A stretch of 64,000 bases of DNA from an uncultured Mycoplasmatota bacterium (GTDB taxonomy: Bacteria; Bacillota_I; Bacilli_A; RF39; UBA660). Both the position numbers and the translations under genes were made by a program. Below, piece by piece: positions 53,533 through 62,755 of this stretch (the stretch's first letter is position 1; the number at the start of each line of letters is the position of its first letter). Under the pieces are notes generated by a model. That model was given only the letters and a program-made list of their open reading frames with translations. It was not told the origin of the DNA and searched no databases. The DNA is taken from contig UQXO01000003.1 of assembly GCA_900545005.1 (NCBI GenBank), positions 1-64,000 on the forward strand, given 5' to 3'.

Positions 53533-53665
53533 CTAAATTCTTATAGCCTTCTCTTTTATTACTTTTTACTTCTTTTATAATCTTTTTACTTTCTTTCAAA
53601 GCTTTCTTTAGTTCTTTTGATGGTTTACTACTTTTATTAATTTTTTTAACAACTACTTTCTTCAT
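53504..53665 (-). CDS. Small basic protein, function unknown
   Basis: The 53-residue protein starts MKKVVVKKINKSSKPSKELK and ends GYKNLEDLFNSLES. The Lys-rich helix plus a short C-terminal segment faintly recalls RelB/DinJ-type antitoxin tails, but there is no toxin next to it and no clear family. AGAGAGGAA before the ATG at 53665 supports this start. It lies 33 bases after the surface protein gene at 53699 and is probably co-transcribed with it. Confidence 0.55.
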   Translation of the reverse strand: MKKVVVKKINKSSKPSKELKKALKESKKIIKEVKSNKREGYKNLEDLFNSLES

Positions 53666-53698
53666 AAATATTCCTCTCTTCCAAGATAATAGCACATT

Positions 53699-54919
53699 CT
53701 ATTCAACAACATAAGGATTATCCATCGTGCCATCTCCGGATTTTAAAGAACCGGCTTTTAAATTTATAACTGGCTTTACTTTTAACTCTAATTGTACATA
53801 GGCACAACCTGTTATAGCACCTGTATTCATAACACATCTTTCACGAACATACGAATCATAATACCCAATAGGTGTCATATTAAAATATGAAAAACCAGTA
53901 TATAAATAGTATCTATTATTATTGGTCATGACATAGCCACCAGCTAAAGCAGCTTCATCGGTAATTGATAAAGCAATAGAATATTTCAACTTTTTATTTC
54001 CTAATTCATCAGTCACTGTAAAAGCATCATTTTGATTTGAGCACTTTAAATTTACCTTGTTAATATCATCTTCAATATACCATCTATACTTTGTAGCACT
54101 TGCACCGGTTCCATTCCCGGTATTATATTGATTATTAAAACTTCTATCATTGCAAAATATGTTATCAGATAAATAGGTTTCATAACTGCTATCTTTTATA
54201 CTTTTTTCATACCAATTATCTATATACTTTTTAATCGTTGAATCATTTATATTGGCATGAGTTGCTGCATATGTTGATGAGAATGGTGTCCCATACATAT
54301 ATCCAACGTATGCATTATCATCATATTTATCATTAAATGCACTAGTTCCAATAGTTCTATCTTCGCTTGCTTCGCCATTTTCATGTGCTGAAGTGCCATC
54401 ATATATCATCCTTACTGAACCATCACCATTAACACGAATTATCCGCCAATAAAAGTTAGCAAACTTAACATAATTATTAGACACATTACCTCGAAAATAA
54501 TATGAAGTTCCATAATCATCTGGAGCCATACAAAGTAGTGAATTCTCTGACTCAGCACCAGTAACATTTACCGTGCCATCATCATTTACAGTCGGACACT
54601 TACCACTTGTATCAACTGAAATTATAGTATCTGCTAATTTTATACCTTTTTTAAAAAATACATTACACTTAGATTTTTTACTCATATTATTAACAAGCAA
54701 ACCCCATTTATCATAATCCCATACTCCTGTTGCATCATTATCACATTCAACTTTATCAACAACATAGCCATCACTTTTACCAGGAATATTCTCACCATAA
54801 ACACCATCAAGATAGACTCCCAATAACTCTGAACCACTCTTATTATTGGAACTTCTTAAACTAAAATAACCAAAAATACTAACTAAAAACAAACTGCAAA
54901 AAATTAATTTCTTCAACAT
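53699..54919 (-). CDS. Secreted surface protein (paralog family)
   Basis: This 406-residue protein has a hydrophobic leader (residues 2-20). The N-terminal module (about 30-90, LGVYLDGVYGENIP, KWGLLVNNMSKKSKCNVFF) is shared with the glycine-rich protein at 278. The C-terminal module is shared with the proteins at 13284 and 60204: YYFRGNVSNNYV, WRIIRVNGDGSVRMIY, FCNDRS and VKPVINLKAG, then DGTMDNPYVVE at the end. It lies divergent from a ribbon-helix-helix gene, and paired direct repeats (54971-54992) sit near its -35 position. Function unknown; a lectin-like binding role is inferred. Confidence 0.72.
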   Translation of the reverse strand: MLKKLIFCSLFLVSIFGYFSLRSSNNKSGSELLGVYLDGVYGENIPGKSDGYVVDKVECDNDATGVWDYDKWGLLVNNMSKKSKCNVFFKKGIKLADTIISVDTSGKCPTVNDDGTVNVTGAESENSLLCMAPDDYGTSYYFRGNVSNNYVKFANFYWRIIRVNGDGSVRMIYDGTSAHENGEASEDRTIGTSAFNDKYDDNAYVGYMYGTPFSSTYAATHANINDSTIKKYIDNWYEKSIKDSSYETYLSDNIFCNDRSFNNQYNTGNGTGASATKYRWYIEDDINKVNLKCSNQNDAFTVTDELGNKKLKYSIALSITDEAALAGGYVMTNNNRYYLYTGFSYFNMTPIGYYDSYVRERCVMNTGAITGCAYVQLELKVKPVINLKAGSLKSGDGTMDNPYVVE

Positions 54920-54949
54920 AATAATTCCTCTATCTTTCTTATTATGATT

Positions 54950-54992
54950 ATTATACTATATCTTTCACACTTTGTGTTACATTTTGTGTAAC
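54950..54992 (-). promoter_or_regulatory. Promoter with paired repeats before the surface protein gene
   Basis: TATAAT (54955-54950 on the minus strand) has no good -35 hexamer. Just upstream, TTTGTGTTAC (54971-54980) and TTTGTGTAAC (54983-54992) form two direct repeats 12 bases apart, with GTTACA/TGTAAC symmetry between them. This layout fits a ribbon-helix-helix operator. Confidence 0.55.
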
Positions 54993-55045
54993 TTACTAAA
55001 AGTAATACATTACCATAAAATTTTTATAGAAGGAGTGCAAAATTT

Positions 55046-55237
55046 ATGGAAGAATTTAATTTACCAAATATCGAAGACGAAAAATCGACTTTAAAAACCA
55101 TTCGTATTAAAATATCAACCCTGCAAAAAATAGAAGAATTATCTAAAAAAAGTAACATATCTGTCAATCGTTTACTAAATGAATGTATTGAATATGCCCT
55201 TAAAAATCTCAAAAAGGAAGACCTTAATCACAAATAA
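55046..55237 (+). CDS. Ribbon-helix-helix (Arc/CopG-like) DNA-binding protein
   Basis: The 63-residue protein has KTIRIKISTLQKIEELSKKS followed by NISVNRLLNECIEYALKNL, the strand-helix-helix pattern of Arc/CopG/ParG repressors. GAAGGAGTG precedes the ATG. It is divergent from the surface protein gene at 53699. Its end overlaps, tail to tail by 14 bases, the membrane protein gene at 55224. It has no toxin partner, so it more likely acts as a local regulator than as an antitoxin. Confidence 0.82.
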   Translation: MEEFNLPNIEDEKSTLKTIRIKISTLQKIEELSKKSNISVNRLLNECIEYALKNLKKEDLNHK

Positions 55238-56438
55238 GTTCTTCCTTTTTATCTTTTCTCTTCTTAGAATTATTATTAAGTAACAAAAATACTCCTAAAT
55301 AAATACTAACATTAGGACTCATCAATACATGCCCTGTTACCAAAGAAATCAAAATACCTAAAATTAAACTAACTAAGTAAGGTTCTTTCATCTTACTTTT
55401 CTTTAACCCTTTATAACTTAAATAAATATAAACTCCTATCCCTAAAATACCAACAGTATAAAAAATATCAAAAATATCTATTTCAATTCCCTTATACACA
55501 TTAATATAACTATTACTTAGTCCTAAGAAAATATTACTCCAATTACTCTTCATATAAAGACTATTAACTTTCCCTAAAATCTCTAATCTACCACTAAAAA
55601 CTAACTTATCTAAACCTTTAAGACTAAAGATTTCCCTAATACTTAAATTATAAAAATTAATAGCCATCATAATATTCTTATAAACATTTAACTTCGGTAA
55701 AACGATAATAAGTAGAATAATTCCTATAACTCCTAAAGTTACTAACCATCTTCTAAATCTTTTATCCAAAGACTTATAATACTTCCCTAAATAATAAATA
55801 CTAACTAAGATACTCCCTATAATAATAGTCTTCGTCCCTACTAAATAGATACATCCCATTAGCTCTAAGAACACTAGTATTATTAAGAATAAATCTTTCC
55901 TCTCTTTTAAATACTCTATTACTAAAGGTAACAAAATAATCAGAATATTACTAATCTCATTACCCCCATAAAAAAGACCATAGAATCCACTTTTTCCCTC
56001 GTAGAAATCACTCGCATAATTACCATATTTAAAAAGATAAGGAATAATAATCAAACTAAGATATCCTAAGTAAATATAAGTTATTACTCGTAAATTTAAA
56101 TACCTATTCTCTCTATTCTTAAAGAATAATAAACTAACTGGTAGATAAAACACTGTCAGTAAACTATTAAGACTACTAAAAAGACTATTCTTATTTAAAA
56201 GAACCTGTCCTCCTAAATAAGTAATAAAAAATATCAAGAGAATAAAAACTTCTTTTCTTTTATCTTTACAAAGTAAAACGATTATCATCAATCCCAGAAA
56301 AAATGTTCTTATCAAACTAGAAAGACTAATTACATTAGATAGATACCTCCCTTGTAAATAAGAAATACTATCCAAGATAGGTTGTATGATAATAAAAATG
56401 GCAACTACTAAATCTAAAAACTTACTTAGTTTCTTCAT
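55224..56438 (-). CDS. O-antigen polymerase/ligase-like membrane protein
   Basis: This 404-residue protein has 10-12 membrane segments, and a longer outside loop near residues 285-320 (SLKGLDKLVFSGRLEILGKV). The FSGRLEI motif is typical of Wzy/WaaL-type polymerases and ligases (PF04932/PF13425). It probably joins or polymerises sugar units on the outer side of the membrane. It overlaps the GT4 gene upstream by 17 bases, so the two are one unit. Confidence 0.78.
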   Translation of the reverse strand: MKKLSKFLDLVVAIFIIIQPILDSISYLQGRYLSNVISLSSLIRTFFLGLMIIVLLCKDKRKEVFILLIFFITYLGGQVLLNKNSLFSSLNSLLTVFYLPVSLLFFKNRENRYLNLRVITYIYLGYLSLIIIPYLFKYGNYASDFYEGKSGFYGLFYGGNEISNILIILLPLVIEYLKERKDLFLIILVFLELMGCIYLVGTKTIIIGSILVSIYYLGKYYKSLDKRFRRWLVTLGVIGIILLIIVLPKLNVYKNIMMAINFYNLSIREIFSLKGLDKLVFSGRLEILGKVNSLYMKSNWSNIFLGLSNSYINVYKGIEIDIFDIFYTVGILGIGVYIYLSYKGLKKSKMKEPYLVSLILGILISLVTGHVLMSPNVSIYLGVFLLLNNNSKKRKDKKEELICD

Positions 56439-57567
56439 TAAACAACTCTACCCACTTCTTAATGACTTCATCCTTAGTATAAAGACTAGCCACCTTTAAA
56501 GCATTCTTCCCCATCCCTTTTAAAGTCGTACGATTTTTAAGAAGACTAACTATCTTTTCTGCCATCTCATATTCATTACGATTATCAATTAAATAACCAT
56601 TATAACCATCTTTAATAAGTTCCCTAGCCCCTTCGGCTGAAGAAAACGCTACGACCGGTAAGCCATGAGCCATAGCCTCTAACATCACTAGACCAAAAGA
56701 CTCCGAATGACTAGTCATAACATAAATAGTCGCCTCATCATAAAGCTTATCAATATCTTCCTGAAATAAATATCCCGTCATTTTAACTTTACTAGTCAAA
56801 TTATCTTTAACAACTTCTTTAAAAATATTATCTTTTTCTTTACCATCACCAACCAAAGTCAAATGAACTCCTTGATAATTCAAATCCACTAACTGCATAA
56901 CTCTAATTAAGTCATTAAAACCTTTAACAGCTTCTAAACGCCCAACACTAATAAGATTATTACTTTCTAAAGAACTCTTAAGCTTACTTAAACTATCAAT
57001 ATAATTAGGAATATACCTAACTTTACAAGATATCTTATTCTTCTTAAATTCTTTTTCATAAAAATCTTTTAACTCTTTATTAACCATTACCACTTCATCA
57101 AGGTGATGGCAAGACTTAACAAACTCTCTAATCTCTTTATTAGTATGATTATTGTAATTATGTTCCCAGCCAATCGCCTTGACTCCAGTATTCTTATACT
57201 CTCCTAAAAGCTTATTAAAGTAAACCTTTGTACTCAAAATAATATCACTATCACATGCATCAATTGCATCAATAGTTCTTCTTCTCTTTTGATACAACAC
57301 CTTTAAAGCATAAAATAAATCCTTAACTAAACTAAATACTTTAAAATGCTTTAAATCATACCGAATATCATCCCTATTAGGCTTAACATCAGTTAAATAT
57401 CTCACATTAACCCGCTTATCTAAGAAAAAAGCTGGCTCCTCATATAACTTATAAACTGATAAAATCTCCACTCTATAAGTATCAACTAAACTATTAGCTA
57501 AGTTAGTAATACACCTTTCTGCTCCCCCGTATCCTAAATGTAAGGAAAGAATAGTTATCTTTTTCAT
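56422..57567 (-). CDS. Family 4 glycosyltransferase
   Basis: The 381-residue GT-B enzyme shows LHLGYGGAERCITNLANSL at the N-terminus. SVGRLEAVKGFNDLIRVM, LVGDGKEKDNI and the ESFGLVMLEAMAHGLPVVAF (EX7E) motif lie in the C-terminal half. AGGTGAT precedes the ATG. It is a cytoplasmic retaining transferase acting on a surface glycan or glycolipid. The coupled membrane protein may polymerise its product. Confidence 0.9.
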   Translation of the reverse strand: MKKITILSLHLGYGGAERCITNLANSLVDTYRVEILSVYKLYEEPAFFLDKRVNVRYLTDVKPNRDDIRYDLKHFKVFSLVKDLFYALKVLYQKRRRTIDAIDACDSDIILSTKVYFNKLLGEYKNTGVKAIGWEHNYNNHTNKEIREFVKSCHHLDEVVMVNKELKDFYEKEFKKNKISCKVRYIPNYIDSLSKLKSSLESNNLISVGRLEAVKGFNDLIRVMQLVDLNYQGVHLTLVGDGKEKDNIFKEVVKDNLTSKVKMTGYLFQEDIDKLYDEATIYVMTSHSESFGLVMLEAMAHGLPVVAFSSAEGARELIKDGYNGYLIDNRNEYEMAEKIVSLLKNRTTLKGMGKNALKVASLYTKDEVIKKWVELFNEETK

Positions 57568-57612
57568 TCTATCACCTACTTAAATTATACTTGAAATTAA
57601 TGATAAGTAAAG

Positions 57613-57636
57613 AAAAAATAACTATTACTAGTTATT
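57613..57636 (-). terminator. Terminator overlapping the engB stop
   Basis: AATAACTA pairs with TAGTTATT around GTAA on the minus strand, followed by a T-run. It begins at the engB stop (57635). Confidence 0.82.
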
Positions 57637-58216
57637 AAAGATAAGAATTGATAATATTCATAACTTTGTCTTTACCTTCTTTAGTTACTGAAGAAAAGTA
57701 AATAATATTATCCGTATCTTGTAAATCAAAACTACTATTTAAAACTTTTTCAACCTTAGCTCGTTTCGACTGTGAAACTTTATCATACTTAGTAGCAACA
57801 ATAGTCACTTCTTTATGATAATACTTTAAGAAATTATACATTAGTAAATCATCTTCCATTGGTTTATTACGATAATCAATAATCAGAAACACCCTCTTTA
57901 AAGCTTCTCTATTCATCAAGTATTCTTCAATCATCAAGCCAAATTTAGCCTGTGTTTGCTTATCAACCGAAGCATAACCATACCCTGGAACATCAACTAA
58001 ATAAAAATTTTCATTAACATTATAAAAATTCAAAGTCTGTGTTTTCCCCGGTTTACTAGAAGTATGAGCAAAATTCTTCCGATTTATTAAAGTATTAATA
58101 AAACTACTTTTCCCAACATTGCTTCTCCCAACAAGTAAAAATTCCGGTAAATTTTCCCCCGGATACTGGGACTCTCTAACAGCTAAACTCTGTAATGTTA
58201 CTGAATTAATTTTCAT
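57635..58216 (-). CDS. engB: EngB/YsxC ribosome-biogenesis GTPase
   Basis: The 193-residue GTPase shows G1 LVGRSNVGKSSFIN, G2 region SSKPGKTQTLNFY, G3 DVPGYGYA and G4 ATKYDK. EngB is an essential factor in 50S subunit assembly. GAGGTG precedes the ATG. It is often next to lon or clpX in Bacilli; here it is a single unit. Confidence 0.95.
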   Translation of the reverse strand: MKINSVTLQSLAVRESQYPGENLPEFLLVGRSNVGKSSFINTLINRKNFAHTSSKPGKTQTLNFYNVNENFYLVDVPGYGYASVDKQTQAKFGLMIEEYLMNREALKRVFLIIDYRNKPMEDDLLMYNFLKYYHKEVTIVATKYDKVSQSKRAKVEKVLNSSFDLQDTDNIIYFSSVTKEGKDKVMNIINSYL

Positions 58217-58342
58217 AAATAAACACCTCGTAAGAGTAATTATAATATATTTAAGTTATTTTTGCAAATTTCTCTTTTTAATCTCAGCTATAAATAAAAC
58301 TCTAATCCAAACTCCTAAAAGTATAATTACTTATTTCATAGT

Positions 58343-58378
58343 TAAAAAGGTATACAAACCCAAAGAATTCATATACCT
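58343..58378 (-). terminator. Terminator of the CotD-like gene
   Basis: AGGTATA and TATACCT pair on the minus strand around a loop of about 17 bases and are followed by five T. It lies 20-50 bases past the stop at 58400. Confidence 0.7.
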
Positions 58379-58399
58379 AATTTTACCAAAATTTACTAA

Positions 58400-58705
58400 T
58401 TACATACCACATTTATTATCATAAACATTACAACAAGTATCTTCTTCACAGCAAGTAAACATTGGTACATAATTATGATGAATAATATGATGATTAATTA
58501 TTCTTGTATTAACAGGAACAATGTGTTTTACCTCATGATGAATTTCTCTATGACAACATCTTTCTTGTGGACATTCATAAACTGGATCCATCATACAACC
58601 AGTCATATTCATATCACAATTATTCATATTATCAATTTTACCCATTTCTTTAGTATTCATATTATTTGAAATTGCCCCCATATCAAAACAACGGTTTCTT
58701 ATCAT
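58400..58705 (-). CDS. CotD-like Cys/His-rich spore coat-type protein
   Basis: This 101-residue protein has many Cys and His. Its core, REIHHEVKHIVPVNTRIINH and onward to NYVPMFTCC, has the HxVxHIxP...T...NHxxxxHxxYxP layout of the inner spore coat protein CotD (PF11122). Met/Asn-rich N-terminal residues precede it. In Bacillus CotD is assembled into the inner coat and cross-linked. ATG 58705, with AAAGGA upstream, is preferred over an upstream TTG. It is transcribed alone, with a terminator. Confidence 0.72.
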   Translation of the reverse strand: MIRNRCFDMGAISNNMNTKEMGKIDNMNNCDMNMTGCMMDPVYECPQERCCHREIHHEVKHIVPVNTRIINHHIIHHNYVPMFTCCEEDTCCNVYDNKCGM

Positions 58706-58767
58706 AAAAAACAATCCTTTCTATTGTAGTTTATGATTAATAACTATTTGATTAAGGATAAAAACCC

Positions 58768-58792
58768 AAAAAAAGAAGATTTTACTCTTCTT
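58768..58792 (-). terminator. Terminator overlapping the ffh stop
   Basis: AAGAAGA pairs with TCTTCTT on the minus strand around GTAAAA, then a T-run follows. The stop codon at 58791-58793 is in the first arm. Confidence 0.85.
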
Positions 58793-60098
58793 AGAAAGGC
58801 ATTTTAAAATTACCACTAGCCATCTGTTTCATCATCTTCTGCATAGTTTCAAATTGCTTCAACAAACGATTAACTTCCTCAACCGAACGCCCAGAACCAG
58901 AAGCAATACGTTTTTTCCGAGAAGCCTTTAATACCTCCGGATGTTTTCTTTCATACTTAGTCATCGATAAAACAATCGCTTCAATATGAGCCATATCTTT
59001 AGGATCAATGTTAATATTATTTAACCCAATTTGTCTAGCTTGTGGTAAAAGTTTCAAGAATTTATCTAAAGGTCCCAACTTCTTAATCTGTTTCAAATTC
59101 TTTAAGAAATCTTCTAAATCATACTCTCCCTTTTTCATCTTGGCCGCTTGTTCTTCAATATCATCTTCATCAATTACAGCTTCCACTTTCTCGGCAATTG
59201 CCATAATATCGCCCATATCCAAAATACGTTCTGCCATTCTTTCTGGATCAAACAACATTAAACCATCGAGTTTTTCACTATCACCTATAAACTTAATAGG
59301 TACATGGGTTAAATGTCTTACCGATAAAGCAACACCACCCTTAGTATTACCATCCATCTTCGTTAAGATACAACCAGTTAAATTTAATTTATCATTAAAA
59401 CCATTAATAACATTAATAGCGTCTTGTCCCATCATCGCATCAATTACTAAGATTTCTTCGTTTGGATGGACTAACTCTTCAACATCTTTTAACTCCTCCA
59501 TTAAGGCATCATCAATATGAAGACGTCCAGCGGTATCAATGATTATATAATCGTTACCCTGAATCTTAGCATACTCTAAAGCATCCCTAACAATCTCTGT
59601 AACTTTCTTACCATCTTCACTAAATACGGGAATATTCAATTCCTTACCAACAGTTTTTAACTGGTCAATGGCAGCCGGTCTATAAATATCACAAGCCACA
59701 AGTAATGGTTTTTTAGCTTCTTTTTTTCTTAAATAATTAGCAAGTTTCCCACTTGTAGTTGTCTTACCACTACCTTGAAGCCCCACTAACATTAAAATAG
59801 AGGGATTACCATCAACACATAAAGGCGCTGTTTCTCCTCCTAAAAGCTCAACCACTTCATCCTTAACAATCTTAATAAATAACTCATCTGGTTTTAAAGA
59901 TTTATCTACTTCTTGACCCAAAGCCTTTTCTTTAACATTATTTATAAATTCTTTAACAACAGTATAGTTAACATCAGCTTCTAATAAAGCCATTCTAATC
60001 TCTCTTACAGCATCATTAATATTTTCTTCTGTAATACGACCCATGCCTTTAATATTTCTAATAGCATTTGTTAATCTATCACCCATATATTCAAACAT
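58791..60098 (-). CDS. ffh: Signal recognition particle protein Ffh
   Basis: Ffh/SRP54 is the GTPase that binds signal sequences and 4.5S RNA and hands ribosomes to FtsY. An N domain (1-90) precedes the G domain, with GLQGSGKTTTSGKLA near 107 and DTAGRLHIDDALM, TKMDGNTKGG. The M domain at the C-terminus (about 300-430) is short but ends in MQKMMKQMASGNFKMPF. The total of 435 residues is slightly below average. AAAGGTGAT precedes the ATG. No ylxM is next to it. Confidence 0.95.
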   Translation of the reverse strand: MFEYMGDRLTNAIRNIKGMGRITEENINDAVREIRMALLEADVNYTVVKEFINNVKEKALGQEVDKSLKPDELFIKIVKDEVVELLGGETAPLCVDGNPSILMLVGLQGSGKTTTSGKLANYLRKKEAKKPLLVACDIYRPAAIDQLKTVGKELNIPVFSEDGKKVTEIVRDALEYAKIQGNDYIIIDTAGRLHIDDALMEELKDVEELVHPNEEILVIDAMMGQDAINVINGFNDKLNLTGCILTKMDGNTKGGVALSVRHLTHVPIKFIGDSEKLDGLMLFDPERMAERILDMGDIMAIAEKVEAVIDEDDIEEQAAKMKKGEYDLEDFLKNLKQIKKLGPLDKFLKLLPQARQIGLNNINIDPKDMAHIEAIVLSMTKYERKHPEVLKASRKKRIASGSGRSVEEVNRLLKQFETMQKMMKQMASGNFKMPF

Positions 60099-60165
60099 TT
60101 TCTATCACCTTTCTCATTTTATCAAATATCTCTTAAAAAGTCTCTATTTTCTCCCTATTTAACTG

Positions 60166-60189
60166 AAAAAAATGACTCTTAAAAGCCAT
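60166..60189 (-). terminator. Terminator of the surface protein gene
   Basis: ATGGCT pairs with AGTCAT (one G-U) on the minus strand with a run of six T after it. It lies 15-38 bases after the stop at 60204. Confidence 0.75.
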
Positions 60190-60203
60190 CTTATTCTTAA
60201 AAA

Positions 60204-61502
60204 CTAATTATTAGCAATCGTAAAAGGATGTTCCAAAGTCCCATCACCATCAATTTTAACATTCTTATCTAAGGTAATAACTGGTCTTATCCCTAAACTA
60301 GAAGTAACTTTACTATCAAGTTCAATCTTTCCTGTACTACTAATTGAGAAGTTATCAACCACATTATAATTATAAACAACATGACTACCACTCATCGTAA
60401 AAAACGACATATTATCTTCAGCACTACCCAAATAATACTCACTAAAAGTATTATTTAAAGAAGCCCCACTAAACCTAGCCTCATCAATATTAATCAGACC
60501 AACCTTACTTTCAGTAATTTTACCCCCACATTTTAAACTTGGCGTATTATCATTAACTATTCTTTGATAAGCATTAAAATACTTACCATCAACATTTTCC
60601 AAATAATAATCATTCTCATTACAAAAATTACTCATTACAATATAATTATCCCAATTACCAAGATTAGCATTATACCAACTATTTAACTTTTCCAAAACAT
60701 TACTTTCACTTAAAACCACATTATCATCATAATTTTTACTATTAATTTTGCTACGATAACTACTATTTAAAACATTACTATTACTAATAAGTTTAACCGT
60801 TCCATCTCCATTAATTCTTAAAATTCTAAATAAAATATTATTTAAAGACACATAATTATTAGAAACATTTCCTCTAAAAATATAACTTATCCCTAAATCA
60901 TCATCACTCATAAAAAGTCCACTATCAGTATAATTTTCTAAGTATTGGGTACTATCCATCTTATTAACTTCATTATTACTTAAGATAATATCTTTAAAAG
61001 ACTTCTGTTCTTTTTTTTGAAGTTCTTTATAAGTCATAATATTAGCACTCATACCATAAGTATCTTCTTCTCCTAGATTAGTTATTATAATATCATAACT
61101 TAAAGTCTGATGAGCCTCTACTTCCTTCGTACGCAAAATCTCTGTATCCATATTGCTAAGATAATCTTGATATAAAATATTTTTATCCCCATCAATAAGT
61201 TTTACTTCTAATTTAGTATTATTTTTATTAATATCCATAAGCGAAATACTTACATAAGAAGTATTACTAGTTACATTAGTAATAGTTAAATGTTTTACAA
61301 GAGCTTCTTTACTATCTAAATGTTTCACATCAAAATAATTACCATCTTTATAATTGATACTAAAATATTCATCGGCTAAAACTAAAGAAGAATTAGCAAC
61401 TACTTCTTCTTTATTATACTTAGAATAAGAGACAAAAACTCCTGATAAAATTACTATTACCATAATAACTAAACCTAAAATTTTTCCTCTTACCAGCTTC
61501 AT
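60204..61502 (-). CDS. Secreted surface protein (paralog family)
   Basis: This 432-residue protein begins with a membrane anchor (residues 8-25). A beta-rich stretch (30-160) like that of the protein at 13284 follows. The C-terminal module (about 200-430) is related to those at 13284 and 53699: YIFRGNVSNNYVSL, ILRINGDGTVKLIS, NFCNENDY, LKCGG and GIRPVITLDKN, then GDGTLEHPFTIANN. GGGGTAAC precedes the ATG. No sortase motif and no repeat element are seen nearby. It is transcribed alone. The function is unknown; surface location is inferred. Confidence 0.7.
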   Translation of the reverse strand: MKLVRGKILGLVIMVIVILSGVFVSYSKYNKEEVVANSSLVLADEYFSINYKDGNYFDVKHLDSKEALVKHLTITNVTSNTSYVSISLMDINKNNTKLEVKLIDGDKNILYQDYLSNMDTEILRTKEVEAHQTLSYDIIITNLGEEDTYGMSANIMTYKELQKKEQKSFKDIILSNNEVNKMDSTQYLENYTDSGLFMSDDDLGISYIFRGNVSNNYVSLNNILFRILRINGDGTVKLISNSNVLNSSYRSKINSKNYDDNVVLSESNVLEKLNSWYNANLGNWDNYIVMSNFCNENDYYLENVDGKYFNAYQRIVNDNTPSLKCGGKITESKVGLINIDEARFSGASLNNTFSEYYLGSAEDNMSFFTMSGSHVVYNYNVVDNFSISSTGKIELDSKVTSSLGIRPVITLDKNVKIDGDGTLEHPFTIANN

Positions 61503-61589
61503 ACGTTACCCCGACCATTTCTATAACTAAAGTATAACAATTTACTAAAAATAAATCAATTAAAAATCTTTACTTTCCTAATAAAAAGC

Positions 61590-61610
61590 AAAAAAAGCCA
61601 TAAAATGACT
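61590..61610 (-). terminator. Terminator touching the dnaJ stop
   Basis: AGTCAT pairs with ATGGCT on the minus strand with a run of seven T after it. Its first base is shared with the dnaJ stop codon. Confidence 0.78.
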
Positions 61611-62755
61611 TAATTCATATATTTTTGCATCGTTTTAAATTCTGGATTAGTTTCTAAATCAGTCTCCGATAACGACTTAAATAATTGCTTTTGTTCACGA
61701 TCTAACTTCGTTGGTATCATAACATTAATGATAACATACATATCCCCTTTACGACCAGTATTAGGATTAGCAACACCTTTACCTTTAATACGCATCTTTG
61801 TATCACTTTGCGTACCAGCATCTAATTGTAATACTAAGTTACCATATATAGTTGGGATTTCCTTTTTACAACCTAAAACAGCTTCAGTAATTGTAACAGG
61901 TAAATCCATATAAATATCATTTTCTTCTCTTTTAAATAAAGGATGTTCCTTAACAGTAAATTCAATATAAATATCCCCATTAGGACCACCATTGGTTCCA
62001 CTAGAACCTTTACCAGTTATACGAAGTTGACTACCGTTATTAACCCCAGCAGGAACCTCCACCGTGATTTCTTTTCTAGCACTTACGCTACCATCACCGT
62101 GACATTTGGAACAAACTCTAGAGTAAGTTTTACCACTTCCCTCACAGTCCGGACAAGTTGTCTCAGTTTGAAAAGTTCCAAACATAGTCCTTTGCGCTTG
62201 AACGATGCGACCACGCCCTTTACAAGTACCACAAGTTTTACTATCAAAACCACCTTCTCCGTGACATTCATCACATTTTTCATTTAGAGTAACACTAATA
62301 GTTTTACTACAGCCAAAAACGGCTTCATCAAAAGTCAAATTAACGCGAACTAAAGAATCTTCGCCCTTAGTTGCTCTCTCTCTACTATTGCCTCGTGAAA
62401 AACCACCACCAAAACCACCAAAGGCACTTCCAAATAAATCACGGAAAATATCATCAGAATCGAATGAGGAAAATCCGCCACCAAAGCCACCAAAGCCACC
62501 GGCTCCAGAGGCCCCAGCACCACCATTTTCAAAAGCCGACGAGCCAAATTGATCATAAGTTTTACGCTTATCAGGATCACCTAAAATCGAATAAGCTTCG
62601 CCAATCTCCTTAAATTTTTCTTCGGCTCCCGGCTCTTTATTAACATCAGGATGATATTTTTTAGCTAGTTTACGAAAAGCTGATTTTATCTCATCTTGAC
62701 TAGCACTTTTACTAACACCCAATATTTCATAATAATCTTTATTACTTGCTGCCAT
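61610..62755 (-). CDS. dnaJ: Chaperone DnaJ
   Basis: The 381-residue co-chaperone of DnaK has a J-domain ([20 protein letters not shown], with HPD at KKYHPDVN). It also has a long Gly/Phe-rich region (about 75-125) and four zinc-centre repeats [24 protein letters not shown] and CSKCHGDG. The C-terminal substrate domains are complete. The gene overlaps pepF by 14 bases and is not preceded by grpE-dnaK, so the usual heat-shock operon is split. No CIRCE element is visible. Confidence 0.95.
   Translation of the reverse strand: MAASNKDYYEILGVSKSASQDEIKSAFRKLAKKYHPDVNKEPGAEEKFKEIGEAYSILGDPDKRKTYDQFGSSAFENGGAGASGAGGFGGFGGGFSSFDSDDIFRDLFGSAFGGFGGGFSRGNSRERATKGEDSLVRVNLTFDEAVFGCSKTISVTLNEKCDECHGEGGFDSKTCGTCKGRGRIVQAQRTMFGTFQTETTCPDCEGSGKTYSRVCSKCHGDGSVSARKEITVEVPAGVNNGSQLRITGKGSSGTNGGPNGDIYIEFTVKEHPLFKREENDIYMDLPVTITEAVLGCKKEIPTIYGNLVLQLDAGTQSDTKMRIKGKGVANPNTGRKGDMYVIINVMIPTKLDREQKQLFKSLSETDLETNPEFKTMQKYMN

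Noticed and set aside
58119..58424. + strand open frame of 101 codons
   Set aside because: It lies opposite engB and the end of the CotD-like gene, has no ribosome site and no recognisable protein features.
59008..59520. + strand open frame of 170 codons inside ffh
   Set aside because: It is the antisense shadow of a strongly conserved gene; its Ser/Ile-rich translation is what the complementary strand of this codon usage gives.
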